Shown here: positions 33,849 to 48,800 of the stretch, in pieces
Position numbering within the stretch: the stretch's first letter is position 1
How the letters are laid out: every line of letters starts with the position of its first letter
Assembly (NCBI GenBank): GCA_017165825.1
Contig: CM029380.1
Coordinates: 25,267,956 to 25,331,955 of the forward strand
Origin: Hepsetus odoe
Lineage: Eukaryota > Chordata > Actinopteri > Characiformes > Hepsetidae
Direction of reading: 5' to 3'
DNA: 64,000 nt
Program-made: the position numbers and the translations under genes
The notes under the pieces: model-generated
What the model was told of the DNA's origin: nothing
The model's input: the letters and a program-made list of their open reading frames with translations, nothing else
Databases searched by the model: none

Positions 33849-36800
33849 ATGGATGATCAGCGCAGAAGGAAACTCACTTTCTTCACCATCGGACTCATTT
33901 TCTTAATGACTGGAGTAGAATACGGTCAGTTTAACAACCTGGATCTGTCTGTCTGTCTATACCTGTCTGTCTGTCTGTAGAGCCTGATGATATATTTATG
34001 GTTATGGTGTTAAATTACTGATGTTTTATGATTCTATGGTGAATCGTGGGTTCAAGTCCCAGACTGTTTTGAGGTACAGTTGGAAAAAGTACCAGTCAAC
34101 ACTGGTACTGCAGTCACTGTTACTTGTGTGTGTGTTTACTAATAGTGTGAATGCTCTGATGTAAAAGGTGTGTGAGATCAGAGTGTGTTCTGAGGTCCGT
34201 CCAGGTGAGCCTTCAGATCCAGATCTGTAAATGTGTGGATTCTGTAAATGAGCCACAGATCTGGAGTGCTCCTCATCACTGCTGTTTGATGATCCATAGT
34301 TTCCTCCTGTTCTCACAAAGCAAGTGCAGGTCTGAACTTCACCAGAGGATCTGCAACTCCAGCAGCTTCAGACATGTTGGTCTAAGCTTGGTTTTTGAAA
34401 GTGAAAGTGACTACTAGTCATTATGAGCACAGTGAACCAAGTTACAACCAAACACACCCTCTGTATTTAACGACACACACACACCATCCAGCATGGGGGG
34501 CAGTGATGGGGACAGTACCTTGATCAAGGGAACCCTGTGGTAACCTGCACAATGTAAGGTATTCTGATCCTGGGACGAATCCCTCTCAAACACTGACTCC
34601 ACTTCTAAATGTTACACTCTTGGTGTTCTAAATAGCAGAACACTTCTCTAGATTCTGACTTGGTGCTGCTTGACTAAGATGAATTGTAGCTGCCTGGGTC
34701 CTGTTCAGTTTAATATCTGATACATCTTCACGAGGACGGCACGCTGTAATCCTAAAAGATCCAGGGAACAGGGAGACTGAACCATCCACACACGACCCGG
34801 TATTACCGAACATGGCGCTCCTTGGACGGTATGTCCCAGTGTTTAGGACCCCAGGATCGAAAGGTTTTAATCCAGAGCTGTGTACTGCACCTCGAGGTTG
34901 ACTCAGTGGATCAAGGTACCGCCCTCATCACTGCCCTAAATGGGGATGCCATGGGGGTAGTGGTGGTCTAGTGCTAGGATACGGATACACCCTCACGGAT
35001 CTGATACACACTCACAGATCTGATACACACTGAAACAGATCTACACACACACATGGATCTGATACACCTCACGGATCTGGATACACACCACAGATCTGAT
35101 ACACACACACAGATCTGATACACACTCAAACAGATCTAATACACACACACAGATCTAATACACACACACAGATCTGATACACACACACAGATCTGATACA
35201 CACTCACAGATCTGATAACACACACAGATCTGATACACACTCACAGATCTGATACACACTCACAGATCTGGTACACACTCACAGGTCTGATACACACTCA
35301 CAGATCTGGTACACACTCACAGATCTGATACACACTCAAACAGATCTAATACACACACACAGATCTGGTACACACTCACAGATCTGGTACACACTCACAG
35401 ATCTGATACACACTCACAGATCTGGTGAGCACACACACAGATCTGGTACACACAGATCTGATACACACCTGTGAGATCTGGGTGCACACTCAGATCTGAC
35501 ACACACTAAACAGATCTAATACACACATGAGATCTGATACACACAGATCTGGTACACACAGATCTGATAGCACACCACAGATCCTGATACACAGATCTGA
35601 TACACACTCACAGACCTGATACACACAGATCTGATACACACACACAGATCTGATACAATAATAAGATCTGGTGAATATCACTCACAGATCTGGTACACAC
35701 TCACAGATCTGGTACACACTCACAGATCTGATACACACAGATCTGATACACACACACAGATCTGATACACACAGATCTGGTACACACTCACAGATCTGAT
35801 ACACACAGATCTGATACACACACACACAGATTTGATACACACAGATCTGGTAAGCACACTCACAGGACTGATACACACAGATCTGGTACACACTCACAGA
35901 TCTGATACACACTCACAGATCTGATACACACTCAAACAGATCTAATACACACACACAGTTCTGATACACACACAGATCTGATACACACTCACAGATCTGG
36001 TACACACTCACAGATCTGATACACACAGATCTGATACACACTCACAGATCTGATACACACTCACAGATCTGATACACACAGATCTGATACACACACACAG
36101 ATCTGATACACACAGATCTGGTACACACTCACAGATCTGATACACACAGATCTGATACACACTCACAGATCTGATACACACTCATAGATCTGATACACAC
36201 TCAACAGATCTAATACACACACACAGATCTGATACACACTCACAGATCTGGTACACACAGATCTGATACACACTCACAGATCTGATACACACAGATCTGA
36301 TACACACTCACAGATCTGATACACACAGATCTGATTACATAATAAGATCTTATACACACCACAGACTGATACACACAGATCTGATACACACAGATCTGAT
36401 ACACACAGATCTGATACACACTCACACAGATCTGATACACACAGATCTGATACACACTCACAGATCTGATACACACAGATCTGATACACACAGATCTGAT
36501 ACACACTCACAGATCTGATACAATACAGAGATCTGATAGCACACAGACTGAGGATATAGCCACACAGATCTGGGATACACACAGATCTTATACACACTCA
36601 CAGATCTGATACACACAGATCTGATACACACAGATCTGATACACACTCACAGATCTGATACACACTCACAGATCTGATACACACAGATCTGGATACACAC
36701 AGCATCTGATAGCTAATAATAGATCTGGTATACACTCAGATTCCGATACACACACAGATCTGATAAAGCACACTCACAGATCTGGTACACTCACAGATCT

Positions 36801-39800
36801 GGATACACACTCAAACAGATCTACATTGATACACACACAGATCTGATACACACCTCACAGATTCAGGACACACCACAGATCTGATAATAATAATAGATCT
36901 GGTACACACTCACAGATCTGATACACACAGATCTGATACACACTCACAGATCTGATACACACTCACAGATCTGATACACACAGATCTGGTACACACTCAC
37001 AGATCTGATACACACAGATCTGATACACACTCACAGATCTGATACACACAGATCTGATACACACTCACAGATCTGATACACACAGATCTGATACACACCA
37101 CAGATCTGATACACACACAGATCTGATACACACTCACAGATCTGATACACACTCAAACAGATCTAATACACACACTCAGATCTGATACACACTCACAGAT
37201 CTGATACACACACACAGATCTGATAGACACTCACAGATCTGATACACACAGATCTGATACACACTCACAGATCTGATACACACAGATCTGGATAATAATT
37301 GGACAGACTGATACACAAGGAGAGATTCACAAAGTACACCTCACAGATCTGATACACATCAAACAGATCTGATACACACTCAAACAGATCTAATACACAC
37401 TCAAATAGATCTAATACACACACACAGATCTGGTACACACACTCAGATCTGATACACACTCACATGATTCTGGATCTCTGGACACTCATGGAGTCCCCTC
37501 CACACGAACAGATGTGTTACAGATGTGTTTATATGTGGATTGAGAGCGCAGGCCACCACACCACACACATTTACAGAAACCTTTTCTAACAACCTGAGGT
37601 AGAATGAGATACTGTGCCGCCCATATCCCACATTTCCACGCCTGAGTTCCACTAATGACATTTACGAGCTTCATCTTCCTCCAAAATAATCATCCAGTTC
37701 CACACGAGCATTTTTCCAGCCTCCTGATTACCCTTTGTAGAGCGACTCCACACCCACACTGGGCGCAGTGTCCTCTCTGCAGCTGCCTGCAGCCTGAAAT
37801 AAACGTGCTGCAGCAGCATGTTAGTTGATATTTTTCATTCTCTTAAATGATTTAGTGAAGCTTCCAGATAAATGAATCATGAATACCTTTCATTTAAAAC
37901 CCTTGTTTCCCTGCAGTCTCTGGTCTTGGGCTAAATTGTCTGACTGTAACTTTAATAGTTTCCCTGTAATTTGGACATTAAGGGGGACAGATGTGGACAT
38001 TCACCCACAGACTGTTCTTAAATTCATCCTAAATTAAATTATTGAAAATATTCACAAGACAGTGCTCCCATTGCCCTGTTGCTCATGCTTCACTCAACAA
38101 AAAAAAAAAAAAAGCTCTTCAGAAACTGTCATTTAACAGTGGGTGTAAGTCTACCATAAGCCCCACCCCCTTCTCCCCTGCTCTGAGAAGTTAGCTTGGT
38201 GTTACAGACGCAGCTGCAGATGTTCTTTTTCACCCATGTGGAGATGTCGGTGAGACAGGCTGAGATATGTGCCAGTTAAGCAGGGTCATCTGGCTGGACG
38301 GTTATCCATGTTTGTATGTCATCTGAGTTTAGAACTGAACCCAAGGAAGTTGCGTAAATTGCAATGAGATGGGGCCCAACACGGAGTCTTCTCGTCCCTA
38401 AGGAAAGATAACAGAATGTGGACATTTGTCCTTGCCACGTCTCTTGCCGTGTCTCTTTTTTAGGGGTTCAAATCAAATCCCACACCAGTAGGTTGCCCTG
38501 AGATACCCTTATGCAAAGTATCGCCTCATCATCGCGTTCCCTCTGCCTTTTTCAGCTGCCCTCTGGGCCGCGTGTGTGTGTGTGGGTGAAAAGTAGAGGC
38601 TGAATTTTCGTTGTCTCACTGTGTGTGCCGTGCAGGCTGTCACCGACGAAGGAGGTCACTTTCACTCTGTTTGAGGCCTCTCCTCTCCAAAAGAGACAGT
38701 GTCAGACTTCACCTGACACAGTGACAAGAAAGACTATCAGAAATGTTTTTTGTCCCTTTACTCTTCCCACTGTTATGTGGCCAGTGTATTTCTGGGTACA
38801 CAGCTGAAAACTGTATTAAATCCCAGTTTTGTCCACGGTTATCACTTCAGAACTAGACACATTACAGACATGTCTCGTGCTGAAGCAGAGATCTGCTATT
38901 ACTACAGGCTGTCTTCCAGCACTGAAACCCTTTATAGCACGCGCCCTGCTGATCCGCTGCAGTTTGAAGGTTAGAGTGGGACCTTATTTTTGGTCGTAAC
39001 TCATGGATGACTCCGCTCATACTCCTCAGCGGTGATTTTACCCACCATTTGCTGCTACCTGCAGATTTCTGGGTGCTGGGCCACTTATTTCCTGGGACCA
39101 GCCTGTCCTGCTTTCAGCTTCAGTGGCCTGATCAATGGTCCACTGTTCAAGCTCATCTCAGACAAGACACGCACCACTAAAATCATACTGTTCAGCCAAC
39201 TGCTTCGAAATAGTCGGTAAGTTCCTCCGACATGCATTCCAGCAACGTCTAACACACAGGAGCGAACAGGTGAGAATATTACACTGAGATGGAGGAAAGA
39301 TCTGAGCAGCCAAGGTTTTATTACCGAGTAACAGTTTAAAGGTTTTTGTGAGTCTTTCGCCCAAAAACACACGTTCACAAACAGCACAGCAGTCAGAATG
39401 ATCCAGATTAGTTTAATCTGTGATCAGTTGTTGATGATCTGCTTAGAAGAACAGGACTTAGATGTCTCTTCCTGTTTGGGTGAAGCTCCAGGACCTGGAT
39501 CTACCGAATGATGGACTGATTGAGAAAAAGCAGATCAAAGAAAATCCTCTTTACTGGATTAATGTGGTGTTTATTCTATTATTAGTGTTTAACACAGAAA
39601 ATCCTCTTTACTGGATTAATGTGGTGTTTATTCTATTACAGTGTTGGCAACATCATCACACACAGAAAACTCTCTTTGCTATACTGGATTAACAAATGTG
39701 GTGTTTATTCTAATATTAGTGTTTAACACACAGAAATCCTCTTTACTGGATTAATGTGGTATTTATTCTAATATTAGTGTTTAACACACACAGAAAATCC

Positions 39801-42800
39801 TCTTTACTGGATTAATGTGGGTGTTTATTCTAATATTAGTGTTTAACACACAGAAAATCCTCTCTTACTGGATTAATGTGGTGTTTATTCTAATATTAGC
39901 AAGCTTAACACATTAAAACTCTCTTTACTGGATTAATGTGTGTTTATTCTAATATTAGTGTTTAACACACACAGAAAAATCCCCTCTTTTTTTACTGGAT
40001 TAATAAGTGCTTATTCTAATATTAGTGTTTTTCAACACACAGAAAATCCCTCTTACTGATTTAATGTGGTGTTTATTCTAATATTAGTGTTTAACACACA
40101 CAGAAAATCCCTCTTATCACTAATGTGGTGTTTATTCTAATATTATGTTTAACACAGAAAAATCCTCTTACTGAATAATGTGGTGTTTATTCTAATATTA
40201 GTGTTTAAACACAGAAAATCCCTCTTTACTGGATTAATGTGGTGTTTATTCTAATATTAGTGTTTAACACACAGAAAATCCCTCTTTACTGGATTAATGT
40301 GTTTATTCTAATATTAGTGTTTAATCACACAGAAAATCCCTACTGGATTAATAATAAAAGTTTATTCTAATATTAGTGTTTAACACAGAAAATCCCTCTC
40401 TTACTGATTAATGAGGTGTTATCTTCAATATTAGAAGGAAACATAGAAAACTCTCTTTACTGGATTAATGTGGGTGTTTATTCTACTATTAGTGTTTTTC
40501 TAACACAGAAAATCTTCATTGGATTAATGTGGGTAAGTGTTTATTCTAATATTAGTATGTTTAACACACAGAAAAATCCCTTTACTGGATTAATGTGGTG
40601 TTTATTCTAATATTAGTGTTTAAATACAGAAAATCCTCTTTACTGATTAATGTATGTTTATTCTAATATTAGTGTTTAAAACACAGAAAATCCCTCTTAC
40701 TGATTAATGTGGGTGTTTATTCTAATATTATAGTGTTTAAATACAGAAAATCCTCTCTCACTGGATTAACAATGTGGGTGTTTATTCTAATATTAGTGTT
40801 TAACACAGAAAATCCCTCTTTACTGGATTAATGTGGTGTTTATTCTAATATTAGTGTTTAACACAGAAAATCCCTCTTTACTGGATTAATGTGGTGTTTA
40901 TTCTAATATTAGTGTTTAACACACAGAAAATCCCTCTTTACTGGATTGATGTGGTGTTTATTCTAATATTAGTGTTTAACACACAGAAAATCCCTCTTTA
41001 CTGGATTAATGTGGTGTTTATTCTAATATTAGTGTTTAACACAGAAAATCCCTCTTTACTGGATTAATGTGGTGTTTATTCTAATATTAGTGTTTAACAC
41101 ACAGAAAATCCCTCTTTACTGGATTAATGTGGTGTTTATTCTAATATTAGTGTTTAACACAGAAAATCCCTTTACTGGATTAATGTATGTTTATTTAATA
41201 TTAGTGTTAATAATAATATAAAAATCCTCTTACTTCTCTGGATTAATGTGGTGTTTATTCTAATATTAGTACTAATACAGAAAATCCCTCTTACTGGATT
41301 AATGTGGTGTTTATTCTAATATTAGTGTGTAACACACAGAAAATCCCTCTTACTGGATTAATGGTGTTTATTCTAATATTAGTGTTTAACACACACACAC
41401 AGAAAATCCTCTTACTGGATTAATGTGGTGTTTATTCTAATATTAGTGTTTAACACAGAAAAATCCTCTTACTGATTAATGTGGGTGTTTATTCTAATAT
41501 TAGTGTTTAACACAGAAAATCCCTCTTTACTGGATTAATGTGGTGTTTATTCTAATATTATGTTTAACACAGCAGTAATCCTTCTTACTGGATTAATGGG
41601 TGTTTATTCTATTAGTGTTTAACACACAGAAAATCCTCTTACTGGATTAATGTGGTGTTTATTTCTAATATTGAAAGCTAACACACAGAAAATCCTCTTT
41701 ACTGATTAATGGTGTTTATTCTAATATTAGTGTTTAACATACAGAAAATCCTCTTTACTGGATTAATGTGGGTGCTTATTCTAATATTAGTGTTTAACAC
41801 AGAAAACTCTCTTTACTGGATTTTCAATGTGGTGTTTATTCTAATATTAGTGCTAACACACAGAAAATCCTCTTACTGATTAATGTGGTGTTTATTCTAA
41901 TATTAGTGCTAACAGAAAATCCCTCACTTGATTAATGTGGTGTTTATTCTAATATTAGTGTTTAACACAGAAAATCCTCTTTACTGGATTAATGTAGTGT
42001 GTGTTTATTCAACATGAAAAAAGCCATTTAACACACACAGAAAATCTCTTTACTGGATTAACAAAATAAAAAAAAAGTTTAAGTTCTAATATTAGTGTTT
42101 AACACAGAAACTTTCCTTACTTGATTAGATGTTTTCATTCAATATTAGGTTTAAGCAACAGAAAAATCCTCTTTACTGGATTAATGTGGTGTTTATTCAT
42201 ATGTTAATAAAACCTCATTATCAATGTGGTGTTTATTCTAATATTAGTGTTTCTAACACAGAAAATCCCTCTCACTGGATTACACGTGGTGTTTATTCTA
42301 ATATTAGTGTTTAACAAACAGAAAATCCCTCTTACTGGATTAATGTATGTTTATTCAATGAATAGTGTTTAAATACACAGAAAATCCTCTTTTACCGGAT
42401 TAATGTATGCTTATTCTAATATTAGTGTTTAACACAGAAAATTTACTGGATTAATGTGGTGCTTTATTCTAATATTAGTGTTTAACACACACTGTGCAAT
42501 CCTCTTTACTGGATTAATGGTGTTTATTCTAATATTAGTGTTTAACACAGAAAATCCTCTTTACTGGATTAATGTGGGTGTTTATTCTAATATTAGTGTT
42601 TAAAACACTGAAAATCTCTCTTTACTGGATTAATGTGGTGTTTATTCTAATATTAGTGTTTAACACACAGAAAATCCTCTTTACTGGATTAATGTGGTGT
42701 TTATTCTAATATTAGTGTTTAACACACAGAAAACTCTCTTATTTGATTAATGGTGTTTATCGAATATTAGTGCTAACACCGAAAATTCCTCTTTACTGGA

Positions 42801-45800
42801 TTAATGTGTTTATTCTAATATTAGTGTTTAACACCGAAAATTCCTCTTTACTGGATTAATGTGGTGTTTATTCTAATATTAGTGTTTAACACACTGAAAA
42901 TCCCTCTTTACTGGATTAATGTGGGTGTTTATTCTAATATTAGCGTTTAACACACAGAAAATCCTCTCTCACTGGATTAATGTATGTTTATTCTAATATT
43001 AGTGTTTAACACACAGAAAATCCCTCTTTACTGGATTAATGTGGTGTTTATTCTAATATTAGTGTTTAACACCGAAAATTCCTCTTTACTGGATTAATGG
43101 GTGTTTATTCTAATATTAGTGTTTAACACACAGAAAATCCCTCACTGGATTAATGGGTGTTTATTCTAATATTAGTGTTTAAAACACTGAAAATCCCTCT
43201 TTACTGGATTAATGTGGTGTTTATTCTAATATTAGTGTTTAACACACAGAAATCCTCTTTACTGGATTAATGTGGTGTTTATTCTAATATTAGTGTTTAA
43301 CACACACTGAAAATCCCTCTTTACTGGATTAATGTGTGTGTTTATTCTAATATTAGTGTTTAACACACTGAAAATCCCTCTTTACTGGATTAATGTGGGT
43401 GTTTATTCTAATATTAGTGTTTAACACACAGAAACTCTCTTACTGGATTAATGTGGGTGTTTATTCTAATATTAGTGTTTAACACACAGAAAATCCCTCT
43501 TTACTGGATTAATGTGGTGTTTATTCTAATATTAGTGTTTAACAATCAAAATTCCTCTTACTGATTGAATGGGTGTTTATTCTAATAGTGTTTAAAACAC
43601 TGAAAATCCCTCTTTACTGGATTAATGTAGTGTTTATTCTTAATATTAGTGTTTAACACAGAAAATCCTCTTTACTGGATTTATCGTATGTTTATTCTAA
43701 TATTAGTGTTTAACACACAGTAGAAAACTTCCTTTACTGATTAATGTGGTGTTTATTCTAATATTAGTGTTTAACACACACAGAAAATCCCTCTTTACTG
43801 GATTAATGTGGTGTTTATTCTAATATTAGTGTTTAACACACTGAAAATCCCTCTCTACTGGATTAATGTGGTGTTTATTCTAATATTAGTGTTTAACACA
43901 CAGAAAAATCCTCTTTACTGGATTAATGTGGTGTTTATTCTAATATTAGTGTTTAAACACAGAAAATCCCTCTTACTGGATTAATGTGGGTGTTTATTCT
44001 AATATTATGTTTAACACACAGAAAATCCCTTCATGATTACGTGGGTGTTTATTCTAATATTGTGCTTTAACACAGAAAATCCTCTTTACTGGATTAATGT
44101 GTTTATTTAACATTAGTGTTTAAACACAGAAAATCCCTCTTTACTGGATTAATGTGGGTGTTTATTCTAATATTAGTGTTTAACACAGAACTCTTCTTTA
44201 CTGGATTATCGTGGTGTTTATTCTAATATAGTGTTTAACACACAGAAAATCCCTCTTACTGGATTAATGTGGTGTTTATTCTAATATTAGTGTTTCTAAC
44301 ACACAGAAAATCCCTCTTACTGATTAATGTGGTGTTTATTCTAATATTAGTGTTTAAACACAGAAAATCCTCTTTTACTGGATTAATGTGTGTTTATTCT
44401 AATATTAGTTTAACACAGAAAATCCTCTTACTGGATTAATGTGGGTGTTTCTTATTCTAATATTAGTGTTTAACACACAGAAAATCCTCTTTACTGGATT
44501 AATGTGGTGTTTATTCTAATATTAGTGTTTAAAACACTGAAAATCCCTCTTTACTGGATTAATGTGGTGTTTATTCTAATATTAGTGTTTAACACAGAAA
44601 ACCCTTTACTGGATTACCGGTGTTTATTCTATCATTAGTGCTTAACACAGAAAATCCTCTTTACTGGATTAATGTGGTGTTTATTCTAATATTAGTGTTT
44701 AACACACAGAAATCCTCTTTACTGGATTGTAATGTGTGTTTATTCTAATATTAGTGTTTAACACACAAGAAAATCCCTTTACTGGATTAATGTGGTGTTT
44801 ATTCTAATATTAGTGTTTAACAAACAGAAAATCCCTCTTTACTGGATTAATGTGGTGTTTATTCTAATATTAGTGTTTAACACACTGAACCTCTTTACTG
44901 GATTAATGTGGTGTTTATTCTAACATATGCGCAGTTAGTGTTTACCACACAGAAAATCCCTCTCTTACTGGATTAATGTGTTTATTCTAATATTAGTGTT
45001 TAACACACAGAAAATCCTCCTTTACTGGATTAATGTATGTTTATTCATTATTAGTGTTTACACAGAAAATCCCTTACTGGATTAATGTGGTGTTTATTCT
45101 AATATTAGTGTTTAAACACAGAAAATCCCTCTTTACTGGATTAATGTGGGTGTTTATTCTAATATTAGTGTTTAACACACAGAAAATCCCTTCTTACTGG
45201 ATTAATGTGGTGTTTATTCTAATATTAGTGTTTGTATCACATACAGAAAATCCTTTACTGATTAATGTAGTGTTTATTCTTAATACAAGTGTTTAAACAC
45301 AGAAAATCCCTCTTTACTGGATTAATGTGGGTGTTTATTCTAATATTAGTGTTTAATACACAGAAAATCCCTCTTTACTGGATTAATGTGGTGTTTATTC
45401 TAATATTAGTGTTTAACACACAGAAAATCCTCTTACTGGATTAATGTGGTGTTTATTCTAATATTAGTGTTTAACACACAGAAAATCCCTCTTTACTGGA
45501 TTAATGTGGTGTTTATTCTAATATTAGTGTTTAACACACAGAAAATCCCTCTTTACTGGATTAATGTGGGTGTTTATTCTAATATTAGTGTTTAACACAG
45601 AAAATCCCTCTTTACTGGATTAATGTGGGTGTTTATTCTAATATTGTGTTTAACACACAGAAAACCTCTTTACTGGATTAATGTGGTGTTTATTCTAATA
45701 TTATTAGTGTTTAAAACACTGAAAAATCCCTCTTACTGATTAATGATGTTTATTCTAATATTAGTGTTTAACACAGAAAATCCTCTTACTGGATTAATGG

Positions 45801-48800
45801 TGTTTATTCTAATATTAAAGCCTGAATACCAAGTAGCAACTCTCTTACTGGATTAATGTGGTGTTTATTCTTAATATTAGTGTTTAATACAGCCAGAAAA
45901 TCCCTCTTACTGGATTAATGTGGTGTTTATTCTAATATTAGTGTTTAAATACACAGAAAATCCTTACTGGATTAATGTGGGGTGTTTATTCTAATATTAG
46001 TGTTTAACAAACAGAAAATCCCTCTTTACTGGATTAATGTGGTGTTTATTCTAATATTAGTGTTTAACACACAGAAAATCCCTCTTTACTGGATTAATGT
46101 GGGTGTTTATTCTAATATTAGTGTTTAAACACAGAAAATCCTTTACTGATTAATGTGGTGTTTATTCTAATATTAGTGTTTAAATACAGAAAATCCCTCT
46201 TACTGGATTAGCGTAAGTGTTTATTCTAATATTAGTGTTTGGCAATACACAGAAAATCCTCTTTACCGGATTAATGGTGTTTATTCTAATACAGTGTTTA
46301 ACACAGAAAACTTTCTTTACTGGATTAATGTGGGTGTTTATTCTAATATTAGTGTTTAAAACACAGAAAATCCTCTTTACTGATTAATGTAGTTTATTTT
46401 AATATTAGTGTTTAAATACACAGAAAATCCTCTTACTTGGATTAATGGTGTTTATTCTAATATTAGTGTTTAACACACAGAAAACCTTCTTACTGGATTA
46501 ATGTGGTGTTTATTCTAATATTATGTTTAAACACACAGAAAATCCCTCTTTACTGGATTAATGTGGGTGTTTATTCTAATATTAGTGTTTAACACACAGA
46601 AAATCCCTCTTTACTGGATTAATGTGGGTGTTTATTCTAATATTAGTGTTTAACACACAGAAAATCTCTCTTTACTGGATTAATGTGGGTGGTTATTCTA
46701 ATATTAGTGTTTAACACACAGAAAATCCCTCTTTACTGGATTAATGTGTTTATTCTAATAGTGTTTAAACACAGAAAACTCTCTTTACTGGATTAATGTG
46801 AGTGTTTATTCTAATATTAGTGTTTAACACACAGAAAATCCTCTTAATGGATTAATGTGGTGTTTGTTGTAATTTTAGTGTTTAAAACAGAAAATCCCTC
46901 TGTACTGGATTAATGTGGGTGTTAATTCTAAGATGTTTTAATACAGAAAATCCTCTTACTGGATTAATGTGGTGTTTATTCTAATATTAGTGTTTAACAC
47001 AGAAAACCTCTCTTTACTGGATTAATGTGGTGTTTATTCTAATACATTAGTGTTTAAAACACAGAAAATCCCTCTTACTGATTAATGTGGTTTATTCTAA
47101 TATTAGTGTTTAAACACAGAAACTCTCTTTACTGGATTAATGTGGTGTTTATTCTAATATTAGTGTTTAATACACAGAAAATCCCTCTTACTGGATTAAT
47201 GTGGTGTTTATTCAATATTAGTGTTTAACACACAGAAAACTTCCTCTTTACTGGATTAATGTGGTGTTTATTCTAATATTAGTGTTTAAACACACAGAAA
47301 ATCCCTCTTTACTGGATTAATGTGGTGTTTATTCTATTATTAGTGTTTAACACACAGAAAATCCCTCTCTACTGGATTAATGTGGGTGTTTATTCTAATA
47401 TTAGTGTTTAACACAGAAAATCCTCTTACCGGATTAATGTGGTGTTTATTCTTAATATTATTGCTTAACACACAGAAAATCCTCTTTACTGGATTAATGT
47501 GGTGTTTATTCTAATATTAGTGTTTAACACAGAAAACTTCACTGGATTAATGTGGTTTATTCTAATATTAGTGTTTAACACAGAAGTCCTCTTTTTACTG
47601 ATTAATGTAGGTTTATTCTAATATTAGTATGAAACACACAGAAAATCCCTCTCTCACTGGATTACGGTGTTTATTCTAATATTAGTGTTTAACACAGAAA
47701 ATCCTCTTACTGGATTAATGTGGTGTTTATTCTAATATTAGTGTTTAACACAGAAAATCCCTTTACTGGATTAATGGTGTTTGTCTAATATTAGTGTTTA
47801 AAACACACAGAAAATCCTCACTGATTAATGTGGTGTTTCTATTCTAATATTAAAATAACACAGAAAATCCCTCTTCACTGGATTAATGTGGTGTTTATTC
47901 TAATATTAGTGTTTAAACACACAGAAAATCCCTCTTTACTGGATTAATGTGGTGTTTATTCTAATATTAGTGTTTAACACACAGAAAATCCCTCTACTGG
48001 ATTAATGTGGTGTTTATTCTAATATAGTGTTTAACATTATCAGAAAATCCTCTTACTGGATTAATGTGGTGTTTATTCTAATATTAGTGTTTAACACACA
48101 GAAAATCTTCACTGGACAATGGGTGTTTATTTCTATTAGTGTTTAACACACAGAAATCCTCTTACTGGATTAATGTGGGTGTTTATTCTAATATTAGTGT
48201 TTAACACAGAAAATCCTCTCACTGGATTATCAATGTGGTGTTTATTCCCAATATTATGTTTAACACACAGAAAATCCTCTTTACTGATTAATGGGAAATA
48301 TTCTAATATTAGTGCTTGTTTGCCAGAAAACCCTCTTACTGGATTAATGTGGTGTTTATCTCTAATATTAGTGTTTAAAACACTGAAAATCCTCTACTGA
48401 TTAATGTGGGTGTTTATTCTAATATTAGTGCTTAACACAGAAAATTCCTTTACTGGATTAATGTGGTGTTTATTCTATATACATAGTGTTGAATACAGAA
48501 AACTCTCTTTACTGGATTAATGGGTGTTTATTCTAAACACAGTGTGTTTAACAAACAGAAAATCCTCTTACTGGATTAATGTGGGTGTTTATTCTGATTA
48601 TTAGTGTTTAACACAGAAAACCTCTTTACTGGATTAATGGTGTTTATTCTAATATTAGTGTTTAACACAGAAAATCCTCTTACTGATTAATGTGGGGTGT
48701 TTATTCCTAATATTAGCGTTTAACAAACAGAAAATCCTCTTTACTGGATTAATGTGTTTATTCTAATATTAGTGTTTAACACATGAAAACCCCTTTTACT

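Noticed and set aside
36240..36646. Cys/Ile/Arg/Ser/Val repeat proteins on the minus strand
   Set aside because: Translation of the AGATCTGATACACAC minisatellite; indels break every frame and no promoter or exon context exists.
45033..45296. IPLYWINVVFILILVF-type hydrophobic repeat frames resembling membrane proteins
   Set aside because: Satellite monomer read in one frame; neighbouring units carry stops and frameshifts.
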